IMG/VR virus record: IMGVR_UViG_3300033143_005737
Span: 1 to 26,427 of that record
Strand: one strand, 5' to 3'
Origin: a virus
DNA length: 26,427 nucleotides
The notes under the pieces were generated by a model. The model had not been told where the DNA came from. It saw only the letters and a program-made list of their open reading frames with translations, and ran no database searches. The position numbers and the translations under genes were made by a program. This document shows positions 1-8,059 of the stretch, one piece after another; the first letter of the stretch is position 1; each line of letters begins with the position of its first letter.

Positions 1-588
1 TTTATGACTGTAAGTAGCAGGAGTGAAAGGACCATTTTTGCCTTCAAGTGTAATTGAAGCCATCATTGAATTCCATTTTCTACTCACTTTACCTTGAGAA
101 GAACTCATAGAGATTAATGCAGGTTCTGTATTTTCACCATCAACAATCAAAACAAAATGTTGACCAACTGTTAGAATGTAATTACCGTTTTCAAGACGAT
201 CTTTACCTCCAGTATCTTTAGTTGTTTTAGATAAAATATCAGAATCGTGACCAAAAATATTTTCTGGTCTTCCTGAACCTGTACCAAAGTCTGCCCATTC
301 TTGAAACTCAAGTTTGTAATAGCAAGGTACAACCTCTATTCCTTCAGCACCATTGTAACATTTTTTAGTTACGGTGTTTAGGAACATCCCTGGTTCAGCG
401 CCTTCAACGTAATTTTGATTACGCTTCTGAGCTTCTCCAGATCCGTTTTGTAAAAGTTTTAGAATTGGTAAAGCCAGATTTTCTGTTCTTACGTTTTCCA
501 AACCTTTAGCTGCATCTGATTCAAATAAAATATCTGAAGGCAGATTTTCTTTTTTTATAGTTACTTGTTTCTCGTTACTCGTTTCCAT
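1..588 (-). CDS. conserved phage protein, 3' end cut by window edge (early/replication module)
   Basis: Open frame of 196 codons from the ATG at 586-588 running off the left edge without a stop, so the C-terminus is missing. It begins METSNEKQVTIKKENLP and carries a region of the type LPILKLLQNGS followed by YVEGAEPGMFLNTVTKK and EWADFGTGSGRPEN. That layout, a short basic N-terminus and then a compact beta-rich body, is one I associate with conserved phage proteins near replication and recombination genes; I cannot name the family. The start is supported by an SD-like GGAGAT (592-597, minus sense) lying inside the end of the preceding gene, and only one base separates it from that gene's stop, so the two are co-translated from the promoter at 1185-1217. 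A single-strand DNA-binding role is conceivable but unsupported by any motif I can see. The coding call is firm, the function open. Confidence 0.8.
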   Translation of the reverse strand, partial: METSNEKQVTIKKENLPSDILFESDAAKGLENVRTENLALPILKLLQNGSGEAQKRNQNYVEGAEPGMFLNTVTKKCYNGAEGIEVVPCYYKLEFQEWADFGTGSGRPENIFGHDSDILSKTTKDTGGKDRLENGNYILTVGQHFVLIVDGENTEPALISMSSSQGKVSRKWNSMMASITLEGKNGPFTPATYSHK

Positions 589-589
589 G

Positions 590-1168
590 TTATCTCCTTT
601 TGATTTTTGTACTGTTACCCGCGTAGATTTTAAAAATGTCAGAAGGCATCTCAAGATTATTCTCAAGACGCTCTCTGACTAGCGCTTTAAGAGTTACAGC
701 ATGAACCGTTTCGCGCTGAATTGGTTCAAAGCCATTACTCTTTGCAAGGTCTGCATATTGCAGTGCCTTGTTATCTTCGTCCCGACCAAAGGTAACGGTA
801 ATATCATTTTTAATAATATCACCTAGGCCGTTATCTCGAAGCCATGTAAAAGCTTTATCTTTTCTATCTAAAAAATCAGAATCACTTTCGTTTCTTCCTT
901 TTGCAATAGAAGCATAATAAAATGGTTTAAGTTCTATAGACTCACCATCTTTAAGCTTTAATTTTGTAATGTTCATTTCTTGCATCATCTTAGGTATTTC
1001 TACCTCTGATAATACTTTAGACTGTTCTTTTAATTTTGAAATACTTTTTTCTGCGTTTTCAATTTCGTCTTCAATATTTTTTAATTCAATAACTTTATTA
1101 GATAAAGAAGCTGCAGCATCTATTTGCTTTACAGATTCTAATCTATCGTCTTCATAATCTATACTCAT
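590..1168 (-). CDS. 192-aa coiled-coil conserved phage protein, probable replication/recombination accessory
   Basis: The N-terminal third (about residues 20-60) is a heptad-like coiled coil rich in K, E, I and L. It is followed by a compact domain with FTWLRDNGLGDIIKNDI (about 108-124) and ETVHAVTLKALVRERLE (about 153-169), ending in a basic tail GNSTKIKRR. I remember similar VHPxTLKAxVxE segments in phage proteins encoded beside replication genes, but I have no family name. The start has an AGGAA Shine-Dalgarno upstream and lies 17 bp below the -10 of a strong promoter. It is the first gene of a two-gene transcription unit with the partial gene to its left. The basic tail and coiled coil would suit an oligomeric nucleic-acid-binding factor; this is inference. 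Confidence 0.85.
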   Translation of the reverse strand: MSIDYEDDRLESVKQIDAAASLSNKVIELKNIEDEIENAEKSISKLKEQSKVLSEVEIPKMMQEMNITKLKLKDGESIELKPFYYASIAKGRNESDSDFLDRKDKAFTWLRDNGLGDIIKNDITVTFGRDEDNKALQYADLAKSNGFEPIQRETVHAVTLKALVRERLENNLEMPSDIFKIYAGNSTKIKRR

Positions 1169-1184
1169 ACAATTCCTTTCATGA

Positions 1185-1217
1185 ATTATATATAATCCTA
1201 GACTTTTATTTTGTCAA
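1185..1217 (-). promoter_or_regulatory. sigma70-like promoter for the 192-aa gene
   Basis: On the minus strand TTGACA (1212-1217) is followed after 17 nt by TATATA (1189-1194), with an overlapping TATAAT at 1185-1190 (21-nt spacing). The -35 hexamer is a perfect consensus and begins three bases past the stop codon of the 112-aa gene. Transcription would start just before the AGGAA ribosome site of the 192-aa gene, giving a very short leader. Confidence 0.65.
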
Positions 1218-1219
1218 TA

Positions 1220-1558
1220 CTAATTTTTAAATAAATCTATTTCTATTGGATAATAAGTTTTTTCTTGTCTATCCCATTTTAGAAATTTAAACTTTCCATT
1301 TGTCATATCAGACACAACTGAACATATAACACCAATAGTTGCGGGGTCGCCTGATAATAAAAGATAATCGTCTGACGTGTAATCTTTTAAAAGTGTTCTA
1401 AGTTTTTGTATTAATGGACCAGGAGAAAGTATCATTTGAGAGTACATAGGTAATAGAGTTTTTATTTCTCCATATTTTGCTGCACCCATAACATTATATT
1501 TAGGTTTCCCTGTTTCTCTATCTGTAGGTATTTCTTGAGTTAAATAAACTTTAGTCAT
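1220..1558 (-). CDS. 112-aa conserved hypothetical phage protein
   Basis: Starts MTKVYLTQEIP and is a soluble 112-aa protein without signal peptide or membrane segment. The segment PKYNVMGAAKYGEIKTLLP and the later DDYLLLSGDPATIGVICSVVSDM suggest a small alpha/beta fold. I do not recognise the family. It is transcribed away from the sulfotransferase across a 47-bp intergenic region and ends directly before the promoter of the 192-aa gene. The sequence before the start (AGAGAAAG) gives a usable ribosome site. The conservation-like composition and placement make it a real early gene; function unknown. Confidence 0.8.
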   Translation of the reverse strand: MTKVYLTQEIPTDRETGKPKYNVMGAAKYGEIKTLLPMYSQMILSPGPLIQKLRTLLKDYTSDDYLLLSGDPATIGVICSVVSDMTNGKFKFLKWDRQEKTYYPIEIDLFKN

Positions 1559-1585
1559 TGACTTTCTCTTTTTATTTTGTATACA
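1558..1585 (+). promoter_or_regulatory. candidate promoter for the sulfotransferase gene
   Basis: TTGACT (1558-1563) and TATACA (1580-1585) with a 16-nt spacer on the plus strand, 20 bp before the ATG at 1606. The -35 overlaps the start codon of the divergent 112-aa gene. The leader has only a weak AGAAAG ribosome site. Good match to the -35 consensus, modest -10. Confidence 0.45.
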
Positions 1586-1605
1586 TATTTTTTAAATAGA
1601 AAGCA

Positions 1606-2400
1606 ATGATTATATCACATAAACATAAATTAATCTTTATAAAACCACTTAAAGTAGCCGGTACATCTTTTGAATTAGCATTAAGAGATTATTGTGGTCC
1701 AGAAGATATAATTACATTATGTACTCCAGATGATGAAAAGATGAGTCAAGAAAGAAATAAAATTCATGCTCAAAATCATACAAATGGCAGTAAATATTTT
1801 AATCATGTACTTGGAATAGATATAGACTATTCAGTTATGCAAAGTATAATGAATAACCCTTGTTACCAAGTTAATAAAGATGAGGTTATGGTTTTTGAAC
1901 CAAATAGTAAAAGATATTATAATCACATACCTGCAAGAAAAATAAAAAAATTTATAGGTGATGAAATTTTTAATACATACACTAAAGTTTCAATTATAAG
2001 AAATCCAATAGATTATATAATTTCTAACTATTATTTTTTTAACGCTTGTGATCATATGGATTTTAGAGAGTATTGTATTCAACAAACAAAGATTACTGAT
2101 TTTAATAAATTTTACGAAATTAGTGACGAGTATGTAATAGATCATATGATTAGATATGAAAACATGAAAGCAGATATAAAAACTTTAGAAGAAAAAATTC
2201 CAGGAATAAAAGGTTTAGCAGATAGAATGAAAACTTTTAAATCAAAATCATATAGAGTTGAAGCTTCAGAAAAAGTCGCAGGTAAGAGACAAAGACCTAA
2301 AAACGCAACAGTAGAATCATTTAAAAAAAATTTTCCACGAGCGTGTGAACTCGTTATGAAAAAATACAGTAAATACTGTAAAAAATTTAATTATAAATAG
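1606..2400 (+). CDS. phage-encoded sulfotransferase
   Basis: A 264-aa protein of the PAPS-dependent sulfotransferase superfamily, close to the carbohydrate type (Sulfotransfer_2-like). The 5'-phosphosulfate loop is seen as FIKPLKVAGTSFE (residues 11-23, with K13, K16, G19, T20, S21), and the 3'-phosphate-binding motif as IIRNPIDYIISNYY (130-143; R132, N133, P134, S140, Y142). A YNHIPA segment at 105-110 matches the His-containing strand typical of this group, and IRYENMKAD near 152-160 fits the later conserved helix. Length is normal for the family. It would move a sulfate from PAPS to a hydroxyl, probably of a sugar on lipopolysaccharide, capsule or the virion; the acceptor cannot be read from sequence. 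It has its own promoter and opposes the flanking genes, which suggests a separately acquired cargo gene. Confidence 0.88.
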   Translation: MIISHKHKLIFIKPLKVAGTSFELALRDYCGPEDIITLCTPDDEKMSQERNKIHAQNHTNGSKYFNHVLGIDIDYSVMQSIMNNPCYQVNKDEVMVFEPNSKRYYNHIPARKIKKFIGDEIFNTYTKVSIIRNPIDYIISNYYFFNACDHMDFREYCIQQTKITDFNKFYEISDEYVIDHMIRYENMKADIKTLEEKIPGIKGLADRMKTFKSKSYRVEASEKVAGKRQRPKNATVESFKKNFPRACELVMKKYSKYCKKFNYK

Positions 2401-2429
2401 TTGACAATTATCCTAATCTATCCTATTTT
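2401..2429 (+). promoter_or_regulatory. promoter for the SNF2-type helicase gene
   Basis: A perfect TTGACA (2401-2406) begins on the base after the sulfotransferase stop codon. Spaced 17 nt from it is TATTTT (2424-2429); a second -10 candidate TATACT lies at 2429-2434. The -10 region coincides with the left arm of a perfect inverted repeat, so promoter and hairpin or operator overlap. Confidence 0.55.
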
Positions 2430-2450
2430 ATACTTAGAAAGTATAAAATA
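2424..2450 (+). promoter_or_regulatory. perfect 12-bp inverted repeat in the SNF2 gene leader
   Basis: The arms TATTTTATACTT (2424-2435) and AAGTATAAAATA (2439-2450) are perfectly complementary around a 3-nt AGA loop. The repeat covers the probable -10 region and ends two bases before the ATG at 2453, taking up the place where a Shine-Dalgarno would sit. It could act as a DNA operator for a repressor at the promoter, or, if transcription starts upstream of it, as an RNA hairpin hiding the start codon. Confidence 0.6.
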
Positions 2451-2452
2451 TT

Positions 2453-3883
2453 ATGTTCTATAAATTTAAAACAAAGCCTTTTGCGCATCAACTTAAAGCC
2501 TTAGAAATGTCTTGGGACAAAGAAGTTTATGCTTATTTTATGGAAATGGGTACAGGTAAATCAAAAGTATTAATTGATAATGTATCTATGCTGTATGACA
2601 AAGGAGAAATAAATGGTCTTCTTTTAATTGCACCTAAAGGTGTCTATAAAAATTGGTACGATTCTGAAATACCGGTACATATGGCTGATCACATTGAAAA
2701 GAAAACTGTTTTGTGGACTGCATCACATACCAAACCAAAATTAAAAGAGCTAAACACTTTGTTTGAAACAGGGACTGATCTACATATTTTAATTATGAAT
2801 GTCGAAGCTTTCTCTACTAAAAAAGGTTTAGAGTTTGCAGATAAATTTTTATCTTCTCATAAGTCTATGATTGCCATTGATGAAGCTACAACTATTAAAA
2901 ACCCTTCTGCTAAACGAACTAAAAATATTTTAAAGATATCAAAAGACTCTAAGTATAGAAGAATACTTACAGGTTCTCCTATTACTAAATCACCCCTAGA
3001 TTTATATTCTCAATGTGAGTTTTTAGACCCATATCTTTTAGGTCATCATTCTTTTTTTACTTTTAGAGCTAGGTATGCTGTTATGCGTAATATGAATTTA
3101 GGTGCAAGAACGGTTCAAGTTATTGTTGGTTATAGAAACTTAGGTGAGCTTTCAGATAAATTAAAACCTTTTTCATACAGAGTTTTAAAAGAAGATTGTT
3201 TAGATTTACCTAAAAAAACTTGGATGAAAAGAACTGTATCAATGACTCCAGAACAAGAAAAAGTTTATAAAGAAATGAAACAAACTGCTTTAGCACATTT
3301 AGATGGAAAAGTATTAACTACTAATACTGTATTGACTCAACTGATGCGTCTACATCAAATAACTTGTGGCCACTTTGTAGCTGATGACGGCTCTACAAAA
3401 GACTTACCTTGTAAAAGAGTTGATGAACTTTTAGACATTGTTGCACAAGTTGAAGGTAAAGTTGTTATTTGGGCTCAGTATCAAAGAGATATCAATAAAA
3501 TTATAAATGCTATATCAAAAGAGTATGGTGAAGATAGTTATGTTGATTATTATGGATTAACACCTCAAGAAAAAAGACAAGATAATATAAAGAAATTTCA
3601 AGAAGATGACAAGTGCAGATTTTTTATAGGTACAACACAAACTGGCGGTTATGGTATCACATTGACTGCTGCAAGTACAATGGTTTATTTTTCTAATGGT
3701 TATGATTTAGAAAAAAGAACTCAATCAGAAGCTCGTATAGATCGTATTGGTCAAACTAAACCCATGACTTACATTGATATTATTTCTGAAGATACTGTTG
3801 ATGATAGAATAGTTTTAGCTTTACGTAAAAAACAAAACATTGCTAGTCAAATTATGGGTGAAGAAATTAAATCTTGGATTTAA
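2453..3883 (+). CDS. SNF2-family DNA helicase/translocase (superfamily 2)
   Basis: A 476-aa ATPase with the two RecA-like lobes of SF2 helicases. Residues 8-13 hold a Q-like KPFAHQ segment. Walker A is MGTGKS (32-37), motif Ia lies around APKGVYKNW (60-68), motif II is DEAT (143-146) followed by IKN, and motif III is LTGSP (172-176). Motif VI is QSEARIDRIGQ (424-434), the arginine-finger signature of SNF2/RapA proteins. It is short, with no extra DNA-binding or nuclease domain. Such stand-alone SNF2 proteins are frequent in phage replication modules; a role in remodelling replication or recombination intermediates is likely but inferred. It follows the sulfotransferase but has its own promoter. 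Its stop codon interlocks with that of the convergent 59-aa gene (shared TTAA at 3880-3883), and no terminator is visible. Confidence 0.93.
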   Translation: MFYKFKTKPFAHQLKALEMSWDKEVYAYFMEMGTGKSKVLIDNVSMLYDKGEINGLLLIAPKGVYKNWYDSEIPVHMADHIEKKTVLWTASHTKPKLKELNTLFETGTDLHILIMNVEAFSTKKGLEFADKFLSSHKSMIAIDEATTIKNPSAKRTKNILKISKDSKYRRILTGSPITKSPLDLYSQCEFLDPYLLGHHSFFTFRARYAVMRNMNLGARTVQVIVGYRNLGELSDKLKPFSYRVLKEDCLDLPKKTWMKRTVSMTPEQEKVYKEMKQTALAHLDGKVLTTNTVLTQLMRLHQITCGHFVADDGSTKDLPCKRVDELLDIVAQVEGKVVIWAQYQRDINKIINAISKEYGEDSYVDYYGLTPQEKRQDNIKKFQEDDKCRFFIGTTQTGGYGITLTAASTMVYFSNGYDLEKRTQSEARIDRIGQTKPMTYIDIISEDTVDDRIVLALRKKQNIASQIMGEEIKSWI

Positions 3884-4059
3884 TTAATAATATCTGAAAG
3901 TAAAAGTACAATTACGGCTCCCATACCGCCAACAATCCAATACTCTAATCTTTTAATTCTTTCTTGCATTTCTTTTATTTGTTCGAAGGTTTGTTTTTGC
4001 ATTATTCTACAAAGTTTTTCGTGTGATTCAATTTTTTCTAATGCTGATTTTTTAGGCAT
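3880..4059 (-). CDS. 59-aa holin-like small membrane protein (coiled coil plus one TM)
   Basis: The frame starts at ATG 4057-4059 and encodes 59 aa: MPKKSALEKIESH, then an amphipathic coiled-coil-like stretch with IKEMQERIKRLEYW, then a single membrane segment of about residues 41-57 (WIVGGMGAVIVLLLSDI). A strong AGAGGAA ribosome site precedes it. It overlaps the end of the 1332-aa gene by 8 nt, the usual arrangement for translational coupling. N-terminal coiled coil ending in RLExW before one C-terminal helix is the layout of XhlA-type phage proteins and some class III holin or spanin-like factors. A lysis role is inferred; no endolysin is in the window. Its stop codon overlaps the convergent SNF2 gene's stop. 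Confidence 0.72.
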   Translation of the reverse strand: MPKKSALEKIESHEKLCRIMQKQTFEQIKEMQERIKRLEYWIVGGMGAVIVLLLSDIIN

Positions 4060-7000
4060 TATTAATTCCTCTTGATCTTAGTCTTATTTGTTTTTCAGAG
4101 GGTGATAAATATGATTCTTCCATAGGTGTTAAACCTGAGGCCATCATAGGATTTTCTTGAACCGGAGTTTGAAAAGAACCTGGATTTGGCATAGGTGTCG
4201 GCGGTAACGGTGTCATTGATGATTGTTGTCCTTGACCTTCAATTAATCTAGGTAAGTAATTTTCTATATTTAATTGTAAAGGACTATCTAAACTTTGTTT
4301 TTCAAAATCTTTAACCATTTGTTTTATTAAAGATTCAACTGGTATTAAAGGATTTTCTATCCCACCTTTTTCTGCATTACGTTCAAACCTTTCTTCAATA
4401 CCATCTGTAATTTCAAAAGCATTAAACTTTCCTCTTAATAATCTTTTTAAAGTTTTTTTAGAAATATTTCTTCTATCAAATACATCTTTCAAGTCTTTGT
4501 CTTTTAAACCTAAAGTCTCAGCTGCATTTAAAACTTGTTTCATATTTCTTTGTGTTTCAAATAAAGTTTTGTTTGCAGTGAAAAATCTTTCAACTACTTC
4601 TCTCGGTGTTTTTCTCTCACCACTTAAAACTCCAAACCTTCCTGATGTAAAGTTCTTTCTATCTTCTGATTGTTCTTTTTGAAATCGTCCAAGATAAAAG
4701 TCTAGACTTCTTTCAGGATCAATTTTAATTGGTCTCATACCAAATATACCTGCAATCTCTGGACCTATTTCATAAGTTGCAGCACCTTTTCCAGGTTCTC
4801 CTGTAAATGCTTTTATAGTTCTCTGAAAAGGTTGTGTAGATGGTAACATTGTTTTAGCAAGGTGTTCAGTTATAATTAAATATTTTTCCATTTCTGGAGT
4901 TCTATCTCCGTAAAGCTGTCTTCCTTCTCTTGTTCTTCCATTTCTAGCATATATGTCCATAAATGCTTCTGTGTAAATAGATTCAGATACAAATGGTGAA
5001 GCAGTTTGTGCAGTTGCATTTAGAATTCCTTTTAAGAAACCCTTAGTTAATACTTCTTCGTCTTCAATCCCTTGTTGAATATTAAATAAAACTGTTTGGA
5101 AAGGCCTTGTAAGAGTGTCATAAACATTATTCTTAGACCAATCAATGTAATAAAAATCTCCAGTAGTCGGATTTTTAAATAATATTTTTTGTGAATCTCT
5201 TGACCAAGGGGCAACAAAATAATTAATTGCATCGGACTCTTCGTTAGTCACTCCAAAAATAGATTTAGAACCTTCAACAATACTATAAGGTATTACAGCG
5301 CTAGCAAAAGTCATTCCTGTTAATCTTTTCATTCCTATTGCTCTTGTAACAGGGTCTTTAATTTCTTTTAATCCCTGTCTAAAAATACCAAAACCTGTTC
5401 TAAATATTTCTGAAGGCCACGACATAAAATTACCAAAAGGAGACATACGCATACCTCTTACAAATTGACCTACTCTTGCGTAGTTTGGAACTGTATTTTT
5501 TACTACTTCTGCCACTTCTTTTTTTATGTTTTGAGGAATAGGTAAACCTTTTTTTGCATATGCGTTTCTTAATCTAGCAAGCTCAACCTCAAAATTATAT
5601 ATTTTCCAAAAATCATCTTCCGCAACATATGCATCTTGAAAAGCTTTCCCTGTTTTTTTAACACCTCTGCTTATACCTTTACCTAAATTATTTAATAAAG
5701 GTTTTAAAACACTGTCGGTAGCAATATTACCATCACCAAATCTTACATCTTTAAATAGATTACGAATATCACCAAGTCTTACGTTTGTATTTACAATACC
5801 TAAGTCTAAGTATTCTCGATACTTGGCCATCGCTTCTGGTTGTCTCATACCTACCTGAACTACTTTTCTAGCTTCATTCATAGCTTGAGCAATTAATCTA
5901 GGACTTGTCATTAATGTACCATTGGCAAGTGCAAAAGCACCTGAACTTAAAAAATTTCTTATGTGAGTTGGTATGGATAAAACAGTCTTAGCAAACTGTG
6001 CACCAGCTTTTGGAGTAAGTAGTCCGTATCTATATAACGCAGCAGCTGTTTTTCCTAAAACACCTTGACCTTTTGCTTCACCTCTCATCCAATCTTGAAG
6101 TCCAGCTACACTTTCAAAACCTTCTGCAATATCTTTTGAAGTATAAATATTTTCATCAGGGAAATATTTACTCATTTCTTCTGGCATTTTTACTATTGGA
6201 GTCTTTGATCCAAAAGCTTGTTTAGCTGCTAATGGGGTTGAGTGAAAAAAACCTCTAGCGCCTTCTGGTGTTTGAGCTGTAATTCTAGATTTTATTGCTC
6301 TATCTGCATCAAGCATATCTTGAAACATTTCACCACGTCTAGCTATTGTAGATAGTCTTGAAACAGATGCAAATATAGAGTGACGTGCATCTTCTACTTC
6401 ACCAAATAATTGTCTAAATGCTTTACTTCCTTTACCTATAACATTAAAATCTTTTGTACCATCAGGTAAATTTTTTTCTAATGTTTGTCTAAATGTTTTA
6501 ATATTATATGGAGTATCAGCACCTTTAGTTAAATTTACATATTCAAAAGTTGGTAGTGCATCTTTTTTAGGATTCATTTCACGAGCTTGTTTTACAATGT
6601 CATCAACATAAGACTCTGCTTGTAGTCTTGTAATAGGTTGATTATTTTTTGCAGCATATCTCATAAAAATATTAGAAACTCTATCTACAGTTTTTTGAGT
6701 AGGTTTATATTTTTGTAATAAGCCTGCGTCTGCATTTTCAAATATTTCAAAAGTATTTGCTATACTATCTTTTACTCTACTGCCTAATAAACTAGAAAAT
6801 TCTCCTTGCATGGTTTTGGGAAGATCACCAACTGATGGACTGTCGGAAGCAATCTTTAAAAGGTCAACAAAGTAACTTCTACTATTTTTTATTCCATTTA
6901 AAATTGTTTCAACCCCTTCTGGAGTTGCTCCGTTTTTAGTTAGCATATCAACAAAATCTAATGTCTTAGCTTCATCTAGTCCTTTAACTAAATCACCTTC

Positions 7001-8050
7001 AAACAACAAATCATTCATCTCTTTGTATAACTGTTTTCTCTCTGCAGTATTTGCAGCGAATAATATTTTTCTAGTTTCAGGGAAAATTTTATTTACTTCT
7101 TTATCGATTCTACCTACTTGCTCCATTGCAAAATTAGTATCAACCATTTTACTAGCTGATTCTTGTTCTTTAGCAATAGCTTGTTGAACCGGTTTATTTC
7201 CTCTAAATCTAAATACACCACCAAGCTTATCTAATTTTCTTTCAATAGCACTATCACTATATGCTAGGTCCTTACCTTTTTTCTGAAGAAGTTTTGATGC
7301 TCCTTTTCCTAGTCCATAAACAATGGGAGTAACCAATAAAGACTCTGAACCAAATTTAAGCCTATTTAATAATCTTCTTGAAGCATCATCCCTTTCAGAC
7401 TCTCTAATATTTCTATCTAGTTGAGTTGGACCAGCTTCAAACGCATCTCCAATCGTTCCTAGTTTTTCAACATCCGCTACAAATGTTTCTCCAGCTAAAC
7501 CACCAACAACAACTGCTCCAAACTTCTGTCTTCCTGTTAATTTATTTAAATTCTCTGTTGCTTTAAGTCCATTTTTAACATTTTTACTACCAAGATTAAG
7601 ATAGTTACCTGTTTTTTTAGCATTTAAAGCTTTGGTAGCTAGTTTAGTTGCAACCTTAGCACCTATAGCACCCGGTACTCCAATTTGAACTAAAGCTTCT
7701 GTAAGTCTACCTATAGCTCTTTCTTGTGCTAATTCTTCAAAAGGATTTAATGTGTCAAAAAATTGTTCAACCTTTGCAGCTGAGTTTGTATCTAAACCTA
7801 AATCTATTAAATCAGCAGCTAATGATATTGCAGCAGTTAATCCTGATATATTACTATTATCTTCAGCTTCAGGTTCTAAAGACTCATCGCTGTCATTAGA
7901 TTTTTTTTCTGGTTGTGAGGGAGTTGTAGGTTTATTATTTAATATCTCATCAAGAGTAAAAGTACCACCACTGTTGATATCAATACTATCTTCTAATTCA
8001 ACAGTTTCTCCGGATTGTTGTTTAAGGATTTCTTCAAGACTTAAAGCCAT
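4052..8050 (-). CDS. 1332-aa giant virion protein, candidate ejection/internal core protein
   Basis: The largest gene in the window, starting MALSLEEILKQQSG with a good AAGGAG site. Residues 1-65 are acidic and low in complexity. Alanine/glycine-rich amphipathic or membrane-active stretches follow (for example GVPGAIGAKVATKLATKAL near 125-145 and FGAVVVGGLAGETFVAD near 178-194). A long helical middle comes next, another hydrophobic stretch around TVLSIPTHIRNFLSSGAFAL, and a proline-rich C-terminus with PLPPTPMPNPGSF. I see no lysozyme or transglycosylase motif. Size, position after other internal-protein candidates and mixed hydrophobic character resemble the large ejected proteins of podoviruses (T7 gp16 is of similar length), but homology cannot be claimed from this. 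It is the penultimate gene of its operon, coupled to the holin-like gene. Confidence 0.85.
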   Translation of the reverse strand: MALSLEEILKQQSGETVELEDSIDINSGGTFTLDEILNNKPTTPSQPEKKSNDSDESLEPEAEDNSNISGLTAAISLAADLIDLGLDTNSAAKVEQFFDTLNPFEELAQERAIGRLTEALVQIGVPGAIGAKVATKLATKALNAKKTGNYLNLGSKNVKNGLKATENLNKLTGRQKFGAVVVGGLAGETFVADVEKLGTIGDAFEAGPTQLDRNIRESERDDASRRLLNRLKFGSESLLVTPIVYGLGKGASKLLQKKGKDLAYSDSAIERKLDKLGGVFRFRGNKPVQQAIAKEQESASKMVDTNFAMEQVGRIDKEVNKIFPETRKILFAANTAERKQLYKEMNDLLFEGDLVKGLDEAKTLDFVDMLTKNGATPEGVETILNGIKNSRSYFVDLLKIASDSPSVGDLPKTMQGEFSSLLGSRVKDSIANTFEIFENADAGLLQKYKPTQKTVDRVSNIFMRYAAKNNQPITRLQAESYVDDIVKQAREMNPKKDALPTFEYVNLTKGADTPYNIKTFRQTLEKNLPDGTKDFNVIGKGSKAFRQLFGEVEDARHSIFASVSRLSTIARRGEMFQDMLDADRAIKSRITAQTPEGARGFFHSTPLAAKQAFGSKTPIVKMPEEMSKYFPDENIYTSKDIAEGFESVAGLQDWMRGEAKGQGVLGKTAAALYRYGLLTPKAGAQFAKTVLSIPTHIRNFLSSGAFALANGTLMTSPRLIAQAMNEARKVVQVGMRQPEAMAKYREYLDLGIVNTNVRLGDIRNLFKDVRFGDGNIATDSVLKPLLNNLGKGISRGVKKTGKAFQDAYVAEDDFWKIYNFEVELARLRNAYAKKGLPIPQNIKKEVAEVVKNTVPNYARVGQFVRGMRMSPFGNFMSWPSEIFRTGFGIFRQGLKEIKDPVTRAIGMKRLTGMTFASAVIPYSIVEGSKSIFGVTNEESDAINYFVAPWSRDSQKILFKNPTTGDFYYIDWSKNNVYDTLTRPFQTVLFNIQQGIEDEEVLTKGFLKGILNATAQTASPFVSESIYTEAFMDIYARNGRTREGRQLYGDRTPEMEKYLIITEHLAKTMLPSTQPFQRTIKAFTGEPGKGAATYEIGPEIAGIFGMRPIKIDPERSLDFYLGRFQKEQSEDRKNFTSGRFGVLSGERKTPREVVERFFTANKTLFETQRNMKQVLNAAETLGLKDKDLKDVFDRRNISKKTLKRLLRGKFNAFEITDGIEERFERNAEKGGIENPLIPVESLIKQMVKDFEKQSLDSPLQLNIENYLPRLIEGQGQQSSMTPLPPTPMPNPGSFQTPVQENPMMASGLTPMEESYLSPSEKQIRLRSRGINNA

Positions 8051-8059
8051 CTACTCTCC

